From NCBI GenBank assembly GCA_021789565.1, contig JAJYJL010000454.1:1-6783 (forward strand): a stretch of DNA of 6,783 nt. The letters run 5' to 3'. The position numbers and the translations under genes were made by a program. Origin of the DNA: Acidobacteriota bacterium. Lineage in GTDB: Bacteria; Acidobacteriota; Terriglobia; UBA7540. Under the pieces are notes generated by a model that was not told the origin of the DNA, did not search any database, and saw only the letters and a program-made list of their open reading frames with translations. Position 1 is the first letter of the stretch. The number at the start of each line of letters is the position of its first letter. Below, one piece after another: positions 1-5,691 of the stretch.

Positions 1-1
1 A

Positions 2-280
2 TGGGTTGTTCGCGGAAAGGCGGGCAAAGCGCCAACGCCTTTCAAGGTGAACCTGAAGACAGGCTCTTCTCCTTCGGCGCACTTTTCAGTTAGCGAGTCG
101 ATGGAGGAAGGGATTGTTCGCACCCGCGCGGAATTGCCGGGGCGTGCGCCGCTGGAGAGAACCGCCCGGCTTGTGGTGATGGGGGACGTCGAACTGGTCA
201 ACGAAGAACTGAAGCTCCCGGAACGGGATAAGATTTACGAAGAGACCCTGCGCCTGATCGCCCAAATGGTCGAGTTGTAA
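2..280 (+). CDS. opcA: C-terminal fragment of probable glucose-6-phosphate dehydrogenase assembly protein (OpcA-like)
   Basis: An open frame enters from the left edge and ends at TAA 278-280, giving 92 visible residues; the start is outside the window. The last third (LVNEELKLPERDKIYEETL) resembles the C-terminal end of OpcA proteins as I remember it, where an acidic EEL segment is followed by a 'D..Y.E.L' pattern. OpcA helps assemble or activate glucose-6-phosphate dehydrogenase (Zwf), the first enzyme of the oxidative pentose-phosphate pathway, in the cytoplasm. The context supports this: pgl, the next enzyme, starts 31 bases downstream in the same direction, and zwf-opcA-pgl clusters are common. 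No catalytic motif is visible in the fragment, so the call rests on a weak C-terminal resemblance plus neighbours. It could be another protein of a zwf operon. GTG at 47 is only an internal codon, not a likely start. Confidence 0.55.
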   Translation, partial: WVVRGKAGKAPTPFKVNLKTGSSPSAHFSVSESMEEGIVRTRAELPGRAPLERTARLVVMGDVELVNEELKLPERDKIYEETLRLIAQMVEL

Positions 281-310
281 GTTTCAACAGTTGATGCGGC
301 TGGTGGCCGG

Positions 311-1081
311 ATGAGTGAAACGAAGGTTGAAATATTTTCGGGCCTGGAAGATCTGAGCCGCGCGGCAGCTCTGCGATTCACCGGGCTCGCACGGGAACGT
401 GTCCAGCAGGGGAAAGTGTTTACGGCCGCTCTTTCGGGCGGTTCAACCCCACGCACCTTTCTGGAAATTTTGGCAAACCCGGAATTTTCCCAGCGCATTC
501 AGTGGGAGAGCGTTCATCTTTTCCAGGTGGACGAGCGATGCGTCCCTCCTGATCACCTCCAAAGCAACTACCGCATGATTCACGGCAGCCTGCTCCGGCC
601 GGTGCCCGGCGCGGCCGAAAACTTCCATCGCATGAAAGCTGAGTTGGAAGACCGCGATGCCGCCAGCGCGGAATACGAGGCGGAGATCCGCAGCGTTTTC
701 GCCCCGTCGGAGGGACGGCTGCCTTGCTTCGATCTGATCTTTCTGGGACTGGGGTCGGATGGGCACACGGCTTCACTTTTCCCAGGTTCGGCGGCCCTCG
801 CTGAAAGCAGCAAATGGGTTTGCCCGAACTATGTGGAGAAGCTCCAGATGCACCGGTTGACGCTGACCTATCCCGTCCTCAACGCGGCCAGTGAGATTGT
901 GTTCCTGGTTGCGGGAGCAGGCAAGGCGGAAATCCTACGCCAGGTGCTGGAGGGACCGCGCGAGGCAAAGCAATTCCCGGCACAGGGAATCCAGCCGCCC
1001 GAAGGGCGCCTGAACTGGTATCTGGACCGGGCGGCGGCACAGCTTCTTCGAAAGAGTCACAGCAGCAGGAAAAACTCTTGA
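311..1081 (+). CDS. pgl: 6-phosphogluconolactonase (DevB/SOL type)
   Basis: This 256-residue enzyme hydrolyses 6-phosphoglucono-1,5-lactone to 6-phosphogluconate, the second step of the oxidative pentose-phosphate pathway. The sugar isomerase-like fold is shown by SGGSTPR at residues 42-48 (phosphate-binding loop), VDERCVPP at 73-80 followed by SNYRM at 85-89, and the family signature LGLGSDGHTASLFPG at 145-159, which carries the usual catalytic His. Other typical parts are RLTLTYPVLNAA at 182-193, GKAE at 204-207 and WYLDRAAA at 236-243 near the end. Length is normal for the bacterial family. The ATG at 311 follows a weak GGTGG (302-306). The only stretch upstream in frame is the stop of the preceding gene and non-start codons, so this start is well fixed. 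The gene overlaps rpe by 4 bases, which points to one operon. Confidence 0.95.
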   Translation: MSETKVEIFSGLEDLSRAAALRFTGLARERVQQGKVFTAALSGGSTPRTFLEILANPEFSQRIQWESVHLFQVDERCVPPDHLQSNYRMIHGSLLRPVPGAAENFHRMKAELEDRDAASAEYEAEIRSVFAPSEGRLPCFDLIFLGLGSDGHTASLFPGSAALAESSKWVCPNYVEKLQMHRLTLTYPVLNAASEIVFLVAGAGKAEILRQVLEGPREAKQFPAQGIQPPEGRLNWYLDRAAAQLLRKSHSSRKNS

Positions 1082-1737
1082 TCAGAATTGCTCCCTCAAT
1101 TCTTTCTGCGGATTTCACGCGCCTCGGCGAGCAGGTGCAGGAGGTGGAAGCTGCCGGCGTGGATCGCATCCAGATCGACGTGATGGACGGACGGTTTGTT
1201 CCGAACATTACCTTTGGAACACAGGCCGTATCATCCCTGCGGCCACTGACGCGCCTGACGCTGGAAACGCACCTGATGGTTGAACCTCCCGAGGATTTCA
1301 TCGAAGCCTTTGCAGAGGCGGGAGCCGATACCATCATCATCCACCAGGAAGCCACGCCGCACCTGCACCGTGCCATCCAGCTCATTCATTCCCTGGGCAG
1401 GAAGGCCGGGGTGGCCATCAACCCCGCAACCCCGGCCAGCCTGCTTTCGGAGGTCATTGGAAATGTTGAGCTCGTGCTGGTGATGACCGTCAATCCGGGC
1501 TTCGGCGGCCAGGAATTCATCATGGAAACCCTTCCGAAGATTCGTGAAGTCCGCCGGCAGATTGAGCAAAAAGGTCTCGATTGCGAAGTGGAAGTGGATG
1601 GCGGGATTAACATCGAGACCGCGCCCCTGGTGGTTGAGGCCGGGGCCGACGTGCTGGTTGCCGGATCGTCTGTTTACGGGTGCAGGGACGGCGTGGCGGC
1701 GGGCATCCAGTCGCTGCTGGCGAGTGTCTCTGGTTGA
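1078..1737 (+). CDS. rpe: Ribulose-phosphate 3-epimerase
   Basis: This 219-residue TIM-barrel enzyme interconverts ribulose 5-phosphate and xylulose 5-phosphate. Visible motifs are APSILSADF at residues 5-13, DVMDGRFVPN at 34-43, ETHLMVEPP at 63-71, IIIHQEA at 86-92, the phosphate and catalytic loop MTVNPGFGGQ at 136-145, EVDGGI at 172-177 (catalytic Asp174) and AGSSVYG at 195-201 (phosphate binding). The TTG start at 1078 gives the normal N-terminus (MIRIAPSILSADF), has an AGCAGGA element just upstream (about 1063-1069) and overlaps the pgl stop as TTGA, which suggests translational coupling. The odd point is residue 32. The segment reads RIQIDVMDG, whereas the family usually has His two residues before this Asp as a metal ligand; here the codon is CAG (Gln). 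The other expected ligands (Asp34, His65, Asp174) are present. Confidence 0.95.
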   Translation: MIRIAPSILSADFTRLGEQVQEVEAAGVDRIQIDVMDGRFVPNITFGTQAVSSLRPLTRLTLETHLMVEPPEDFIEAFAEAGADTIIIHQEATPHLHRAIQLIHSLGRKAGVAINPATPASLLSEVIGNVELVLVMTVNPGFGGQEFIMETLPKIREVRRQIEQKGLDCEVEVDGGINIETAPLVVEAGADVLVAGSSVYGCRDGVAAGIQSLLASVSG

Positions 1738-1778
1738 CGCCCGGGGCGTTTCATTTGCTCCGGATGCCCGGATTAAAT
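1737..1778 (+). terminator. Possible weak terminator hairpins after rpe
   Basis: Two short GC-rich stems follow the rpe stop. The first pairs ACGCC (1737-1741) with GGCGT (1745-1749) around a 3-base loop and is followed by TTTCATTT. The second pairs TCCGG (1759-1763) with CCGGA (1768-1772) around a 4-base loop and is followed by TTAAATT. Both are only 5 bp and the T tracts are broken, so termination is possible but not certain. A promoter lies a little further on, which fits a transcription boundary here. Confidence 0.35.
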
Positions 1779-1828
1779 TCCCTGTAGCGTTCGAAAGGGT
1801 TCCAGCCTTAAAGGTTTGAGTCCGCTTT

Positions 1829-1858
1829 TTGACTTTAGGCTTTGACCTCCATTATAGT
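1829..1858 (+). promoter_or_regulatory. Sigma70-like promoter for the algD-type gene
   Basis: A -35 box TTGACT (1829-1834) and a -10 box TATAGT (1853-1858) are separated by 18 bases. Each box matches the sigma70 consensus at five of six positions. The predicted transcript would start near 1865, leaving about 65 bases of leader before the ATG at 1930. A second TTGACC (1842-1847) sits too close to the -10 box to serve it. Confidence 0.6.
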
Positions 1859-1929
1859 CACTCATTAATTTTGCTCGGCCTGTAAGAGCGGCTTTTCATC
1901 TGGCCTTCCTGGAGAATTAAGACCCCATT

Positions 1930-3243
1930 ATGAAGATCGCGGTTTTTGGACTTGGATACGTCGGTTGTGTGACGGGAGCGTGCCTTGGACAGATGGGGCA
2001 CACGGTCGTCGGCGTTGATGTTTCCGTGCCCAAAGTGCGTTTGCTGAATTCTGGCCAGTCGCCTGTGCTGGAGCAGGGACTGGACATCCTGGTGGCAAAG
2101 ATGGTAGCCGAAGGCAGACTCCGCGCCACTCTCGATCCGCCTGAGGCGCTCGATCGGACTGATATTTCGCTGGTGGCCGTGGGCACGCCTTCGCGCAGGG
2201 ACGGCAGCGCCAATCTGGACCACCTGGTTTCAGCGCTTGAAGGCATCGGGCGGTTTCTGCGTGGCGCGAAAAAGTTCCATGTGGTTGCCATTCGGAGCAC
2301 CGTACCGCCAGGAACCACCGAAGATCTGGTGATTCCGACGCTTCAGAGAACGAGCGGCAAAAAAGCAGGGCTCGATTTTGGCGTGTGCTTCCATCCCGAA
2401 TTCCTGCGCGAAGGCTCTTCCATTCGGGACTTTTTTGACCCGCCCAAAACGGTGCTGGGCACCCACGATTCCCGGACGGCCCGGCGGATGGCCCGCTTGT
2501 GGAGGCCGGTCAAGGCGCCTGTCTTCGTGACTTCATTCAAAGCGGCGGAAATCCTGAAGTACGCTGATAATACCTTTCACGCCCTCAAGGTCTCTTTTGC
2601 CAATGAGATTGGCTCGCTCTGCAAGCAGTTTGACATCGAGAGCAATGAGGTGATGCGGATTTTCGTCCAGGACACCAAGCTCAACATTTCACCCCTTTAT
2701 CTCAAGCCCGGGTTCGCTTTTGGAGGCCCTTGTCTGCCCAAAGACGTCAGGGCGCTGGGGTGGCTGGCCCGGAAGAACGGGTTGCAGCTTCCCCTGATTG
2801 AGAACATCCTTCCCAGCAATTCACGCCACCTCGATCGAGCTGTCGAACTGGTCCTCTCCGCCCGGCGGCAAAGGATCGGGGTTCTCGGGCTGGTTTTCAA
2901 AGCCGACACCGACGACCTGCGTGAAAGTCCTGCCTGCGAACTGGTTAAAAGGCTGATCGCGGCCCGAAAAAAGGTGAGGGTTTATGATCCCCGTGTGCGA
3001 TTTGACCGCCTGCTCGGGGCCAATCAGACCTTTATCCGTAAAGAGCTTCCCTTGCTTCCACGGATGATGACGCAATCCTACGCAGACCTGACAAGGAGCA
3101 GCGACCTCATCGTCCTGGCGGGGACCCATCCGGATTTTGAAGCCGCAGTCAGAGGGCTTAAGAAAGGCAAAATCCTGGTGGACCTGGTGGGAATGAACCC
3201 CGATCTGGGGCGTGCCGGCGTTCACCTCAAGAGTCTAGCCTAG
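1930..3243 (+). CDS. algD: GDP-mannose 6-dehydrogenase (AlgD type)
   Basis: This 437-residue enzyme belongs to the UDP-glucose/GDP-mannose dehydrogenase family and should oxidise a sugar nucleotide twice with NAD+, most likely GDP-mannose to GDP-mannuronate, for polysaccharide synthesis. The N-terminal Rossmann domain starts with FGLGYVG (residues 6-12). The central domain has HPEFLRE with Glu157, ILKYADN with Lys210 and Asn214, and the thiol loop FGGPCLPKD with Cys268. These positions match the numbering I recall for Pseudomonas AlgD. The preceding segment KLNISPLYLKPGFAFGG is much closer to AlgD than to UDP-glucose dehydrogenases. The C-terminal nucleotide-binding domain (about 300-437) is complete, with GLVFKADTDDLRESP at 320-334 and VDLVGMNP near the end. 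ATG 1930 is the only usable start; GGAG at 1911-1914 is unusually far from it (15 bases). A specificity for UDP-glucose cannot be fully excluded. Confidence 0.88.
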   Translation: MKIAVFGLGYVGCVTGACLGQMGHTVVGVDVSVPKVRLLNSGQSPVLEQGLDILVAKMVAEGRLRATLDPPEALDRTDISLVAVGTPSRRDGSANLDHLVSALEGIGRFLRGAKKFHVVAIRSTVPPGTTEDLVIPTLQRTSGKKAGLDFGVCFHPEFLREGSSIRDFFDPPKTVLGTHDSRTARRMARLWRPVKAPVFVTSFKAAEILKYADNTFHALKVSFANEIGSLCKQFDIESNEVMRIFVQDTKLNISPLYLKPGFAFGGPCLPKDVRALGWLARKNGLQLPLIENILPSNSRHLDRAVELVLSARRQRIGVLGLVFKADTDDLRESPACELVKRLIAARKKVRVYDPRVRFDRLLGANQTFIRKELPLLPRMMTQSYADLTRSSDLIVLAGTHPDFEAAVRGLKKGKILVDLVGMNPDLGRAGVHLKSLA

Positions 3244-3275
3244 AACGTCACATTCCGCGGCAGGCTCTTCTGTCA

Positions 3276-3326
3276 GGCTATCGGGCCTGTGTGGCAGATG
3301 ATAGCGACCGTCCTGATAGCCATTTT
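3276..3326 (+). terminator. Possible terminator hairpin after the algD-type gene
   Basis: GGCTATCGGG (3276-3285) can pair with CCTGATAGCC (3312-3321), giving ten pairs with one G-T wobble, and TTTT follows at 3323-3326. The hairpin lies 33 bases past the stop codon. The 26-base loop is long and the T tract short, so this is a moderate candidate. Parts of the 5' arm have other possible partners nearby, so this may instead be an alternating structure. The rest of the 292-base gap to the next gene holds only the promoter described separately. Confidence 0.4.
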
Positions 3327-3436
3327 GGCTTGCGCACTGCCTCTGGTGGCGCCTCCGGCCTGCAAATTTTGGCGTTTTACCGGCATGGATTTCAGGCGCT
3401 CTTGCTCCAAGATTCCGGGGAATTGCTATTTAGGTC

Positions 3437-3463
3437 TTGACATGGGGCGAGAAGGATTATAAA
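3437..3463 (+). promoter_or_regulatory. Sigma70-like promoter for the FecR-like gene
   Basis: A perfect -35 box TTGACA (3437-3442) is followed by TATAAA (3458-3463) at a spacing of 15, which is short, or by TAAATT (3460-3465) at the ideal 17 with a poorer match. Either would start a transcript with a leader of roughly 65 bases before the ATG at 3536. The TTG inside the -35 box also opens the reading frame of the gene, but it is not a sensible translation start. Confidence 0.55.
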
Positions 3464-3535
3464 TTCCTAATGAGTTATGGCACGGCCATAAGTGTAGGAA
3501 ATCTGAGCTTCACGCACAAACTGCAGGGGGAAAGA

Positions 3536-4393
3536 ATGCTGATTCAAAAGAGATTGATGCAACTAGGGCTGATGGCAATAGCGGTGATGGGGATCGGACT
3601 GATGCCGATGCTGGCGGGTTCGGCGGCGGTGGGGTCGATTGCCGGGAGCCGGAACGCGACTTTGAGCGGAGAGGCTTTGATGCCGAACACGACGGTCTTC
3701 AGCGGCGACACGCTGCGGGTGAAGGATGGAGTGGCGGTGGTGGCGCTGGACGCGGGGAACCGGATGGTGTTTGGGCGGGAGACGGAAGCGTCGTTTCTGC
3801 GGGAAGCGAAGGATGTGACGGTGCTGCTGAGCCGTGGGAACGTGTCGATGTACCATCCCAGGGCGAGCGCGGGCGTAGCGGTGAAAGCCGGAGAGGTGAC
3901 GGTATCGCCGGTGGCGGGGTATAAGACGCTGGGCGAAGTGGCGATGCTGGACGGGAGCCTGGTGGTGACGGCGAAGCAAGGGATGTTGCAGGTGGAGCGG
4001 CAGGGACGGACGGAGCAGGTGGCGGAAGGGAAGACGGTGACGTTGCCGGTGACGGCGGCGGGGCCGGTGCCGAGTCCGGCGGCGCCACCGGAAGGGAACG
4101 AGCACATCACGATGGCGACGACGCTGGGAGTGATGGGCGTGGGCGCGGGAGCGGCGGCAGCGGTGCTGGCGGGGCTGGGATTGTCGCGGGCGAGCGAGGC
4201 GAGGGATGCGGCGAACGCGGCGACGACGGCGGCGAACAACGCGACGACGGCGGCGAATGCGGCGACGGCAGCGGCGAATGCGGCGGGAGCGGCAGCGAAC
4301 GCGGCGGGTTGCGCGGAGAACATCGAGAACGCGAACGAGAATCCGTCGACGCCGAGTCCGTACGTGCCGCCGGCAGGCTACAGTTGCCCGTAA
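3536..4393 (+). CDS. Secreted FecR-like domain protein with Ala/Asn heptad-repeat C-terminus
   Basis: I do not recognise a named gene. The 285-residue product has a signal-peptide-like N-terminus: KR at residues 5-6, a hydrophobic stretch at 9-28 and a possible cleavage site near AGSA (27-30). Residues 38-145 look like a small FecR-type beta-rich domain (NATLSGEAL, then VFSGDTLRVKDGVAVVALDAG, then LLSRGNVSMY). A Pro/Ala linker (173-188) leads to a Gly/Ala-rich hydrophobic segment at 193-216 that may cross or lie on a membrane. Then come five 7-residue repeats of the AANAATT type (225-259), one degenerate copy (260-266) and a Pro-rich tail ending in YSCP. Location is probably periplasm or envelope; the role is unknown. 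ATG 3536 is chosen over upstream frame starts because GGGGGAAAG lies directly before it and it yields the signal peptide. Codons are overwhelmingly G-ending (GCG, GTG, ACG, CTG), unlike the flanking genes. Confidence 0.8.
   Translation: MLIQKRLMQLGLMAIAVMGIGLMPMLAGSAAVGSIAGSRNATLSGEALMPNTTVFSGDTLRVKDGVAVVALDAGNRMVFGRETEASFLREAKDVTVLLSRGNVSMYHPRASAGVAVKAGEVTVSPVAGYKTLGEVAMLDGSLVVTAKQGMLQVERQGRTEQVAEGKTVTLPVTAAGPVPSPAAPPEGNEHITMATTLGVMGVGAGAAAAVLAGLGLSRASEARDAANAATTAANNATTAANAATAAANAAGAAANAAGCAENIENANENPSTPSPYVPPAGYSCP
4208..4333 (+). repeat. 21-bp in-frame tandem repeat encoding Ala/Asn heptads
   Basis: Six 21-base units start at 4208, 4229, 4250, 4271, 4292 and 4313. The first five encode AANAATT, AANNATT, AANAATA, AANAAGA and AANAAGC; the sixth (AENIENA) is degenerate. 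Each of the first five units begins with two Ala codons and an Asn codon. The 7-residue period fits an alanine-rich helix or coiled coil, though low-complexity expansion is the simpler reading. Confidence 0.8.
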
Positions 4394-4408
4394 ACAAGCG
4401 GCGGTAAA

Positions 4409-4427
4409 AGAACAGAGAACAGAGAAC
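4409..4427. repeat. Short 7-bp tandem repeat (AGAACAG)
   Basis: AGAACAG occurs at 4409-4415 and 4416-4422, followed by a partial copy AGAAC at 4423-4427, making about 2.7 copies. It lies 15 bases after the stop of the FecR-like gene and just before the hairpin. It is short enough to be chance or a small slippage product. Confidence 0.6.
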
Positions 4428-4434
4428 GGAAGGG

Positions 4435-4472
4435 AAAGTGGGCGATGGCCGGAAAGGGCTGCCGCCCACTTT
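4435..4472 (+). terminator. Strong hairpin, probable terminator of the FecR-like gene
   Basis: AAAGTGGGCG (4435-4444) and CGCCCACTTT (4463-4472) are perfectly complementary over 10 bp. The 18-base middle can extend the structure with an inner GGCC/GGCT stem (4447-4450 with 4457-4460, one wobble pair) around GGAAAG. It lies 41 bases past the stop. The arm ends in TTT and is followed by GCATTT, so there is only a broken T tract. Because both arms carry A/T runs it could work in both directions. Confidence 0.6.
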
Positions 4473-4815
4473 GCATTTACAGACCTCCCATTCACACACC
4501 CCCAAACGGACCCTTGTCGGCCTACCTGGCAGGATTAAGCGGGCCGACGCCTTCAGGGGCGGCATCTTTGCCGGTTTCATGGCTCGCCAATGCATGCCGG
4601 AGGAGGCCTGCGCAAAGGTCGTTCCGATTGATTGGGACCGTGGCCGTGAGAATGACAGTCACCGGTTAGCAGCGATATCAGGCCTGCACAGAGTTGCATT
4701 CCAAGGCGTATCCGGAGCAAAATACTTGTTCTTTACTAAGGACGAAAGGCGGTTCTGTTCCTGCAGAGGGCTTCAGAGGAGAAACTTCTCACGCAGATGG
4801 TGACAGGCCCCGGAT

Positions 4816-4827
4816 CCGTTCGAACGG
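4816..4827. promoter_or_regulatory. 12-bp perfect palindrome upstream of the short dehydrogenase
   Basis: CCGTTCGAACGG reads the same on both strands and overlaps another palindrome, CGGATCCG (4811-4818). It ends 5 bases before the likely ribosome binding site GGGAGA (4833-4838). It could be a binding site for a dimeric regulator, but no second copy was seen and no function is shown. Confidence 0.3.
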
Positions 4828-4848
4828 CAGTTGGGAGAAAAGATAGCG

Positions 4849-5691
4849 ATGGCGATGCGGCTGGGAATTGTTGGTTATGGTGTTGTAGGGAAGGCTTTGG
4901 CGAAGGTTTTCGAGGCTGAAGCTGGAAATTCTGACCTGGTGATCTATGACAAATTTATCAAAGGGATGAACGGTCCCGGGCGGCGCGCTGCCCTGCAGAA
5001 ATGTGACCTCGTTTTCATTGCCGTTCCGACTCCTGAAGGTCCGGACGGAGGATGTGACCTTTCAGCAATTGACGAAGTTGTTTCGTGGGTCGAGCCGGCC
5101 ATGTGCGTTAAGTCCACGGTCCCACCAGGAACTGTCGACCGGCTTGCGGCGAAGACGGGCAAGTCGATCTGCTTCAGTCCTGAATATGTGGGGGAGACCC
5201 TTTGGCATCCGATGAAAGGGATTGAGAGCCACGGATTCATTATCGTTGGAGGGGAGCGGTCCGCCTGCAAGCTTGTCATCCAGGCTTACCAGCAGTTTCT
5301 GGGACCGATGCCCCGCTATTACATTACGAATGCGAAGGCGGCCGAGCTCTGCAAGTATATGGAAAACGCTTTCCTTGCCACCAAAGTGGCTTTTGCCAAC
5401 CAGTTTTATGACATTGCGCAGGGCCTTGGAGTCGACTATGACGAGTTGAGAGAGCTCTGGCTTGCCGATGATCGTGTGGGAAGGTCCCACACGATTGTCA
5501 CCGCCGAGCGCGGCTACCGCGGCCGCTGTCTGCCCAAAGACATGGCTTCCATCATTCATGTAGCCAGGCAAGCCGGCGGCGCACCGCTGCTGGAGGCGAT
5601 TGACCGTTTTAACGACGAGGTCTGCCACAAGGCGGATGCCGCCAACAACCCCGCCCGGCGCGCTCCAAAAAAGAAGAAGTCCCGCCGTTAG
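4849..5691 (+). CDS. Short nucleotide-sugar dehydrogenase lacking the C-terminal domain
   Basis: This 280-residue protein belongs to the UDP-glucose/GDP-mannose dehydrogenase family, whose members oxidise a sugar nucleotide to its uronic acid with NAD+. The Rossmann part starts with GYGVVG (residues 9-14); VKSTVPPGT follows, then SPEYVGE with Glu112, LCKYMEN with Lys169 and Asn173, and the thiol loop GRCLPKD with Cys227 and Asp231. All expected catalytic residues are therefore present. Only 53 residues follow the Cys, against about 169 in the full-length relative upstream, so the C-terminal nucleotide-binding domain is absent. The protein ends in a Lys/Arg-rich tail (PKKKKSRR). No frameshift is evident: the coding frame is clean and the opposite-strand gene begins at once. 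ATG 4849 is chosen because GGGAGA lies about 10 bases upstream; TTG 4831 is less likely. Substrate is unknown, and it might have lost or changed activity. Confidence 0.85.
   Translation: MAMRLGIVGYGVVGKALAKVFEAEAGNSDLVIYDKFIKGMNGPGRRAALQKCDLVFIAVPTPEGPDGGCDLSAIDEVVSWVEPAMCVKSTVPPGTVDRLAAKTGKSICFSPEYVGETLWHPMKGIESHGFIIVGGERSACKLVIQAYQQFLGPMPRYYITNAKAAELCKYMENAFLATKVAFANQFYDIAQGLGVDYDELRELWLADDRVGRSHTIVTAERGYRGRCLPKDMASIIHVARQAGGAPLLEAIDRFNDEVCHKADAANNPARRAPKKKKSRR

Larger units (their letters stand above)
4394..4848. other. 455-base intergenic stretch without a convincing gene
   Basis: This gap holds a short AGAACAG tandem repeat, a strong hairpin and a palindrome, all listed separately. Open frames such as 4438-4803 give a mixed, Arg/His/Cys-rich translation that matches no family I recognise and have no good ribosome binding site. 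No clear promoter stands out for the next gene; TTGCAT at about 4693 has no well-spaced -10 partner. It may contain remnants of a decayed gene, but I cannot identify one. Confidence 0.6.

Noticed and set aside
3330..3387. Possible c-di-GMP (GEMM-I) riboswitch before the FecR-like gene
   Set aside because: GCCTCCGGCC and a later TTTACCGG resemble pieces of GEMM-I, but the conserved GCAAACC segment and the GGTAGGTAGC segment are missing and the spacing is too short.
3437..3535. Extended N-terminus of the FecR-like protein from TTG 3437
   Set aside because: The TTG is part of a perfect -35 box, has no ribosome binding site, and the extension would bury the signal peptide 33 residues inside the protein.
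3544..4495. Long open frames on the minus strand across the FecR-like gene (about 259 and 310 residues)
   Set aside because: They are shadows of the strongly G-biased plus-strand codons. Their translations are low-complexity (Arg/His-rich or Ala/Ser-rich), have no domain, and lie against a well-supported gene with promoter, ribosome binding site and signal peptide.
4532..4580. A GC-rich imperfect hairpin around GCCGACGCC and GGGGCGGC
   Set aside because: Pairing has a mismatch after four pairs and the following T tract is weak, so it is not convincing as a terminator or structured RNA.
4438..4803. Possible 121-residue gene in the gap before the short dehydrogenase
   Set aside because: It starts inside the strong hairpin, has no good ribosome binding site, and its Arg/His/Cys-rich translation shows no recognisable motif. 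A second overlapping frame (4445-4669) is equally unconvincing.
4842..5691. Short dehydrogenase as a frameshifted or degraded pseudogene
   Set aside because: The frame is clean, all catalytic residues are kept, and no C-terminal domain remnant could be seen in any frame after the stop; that DNA encodes an intact aminotransferase on the other strand.
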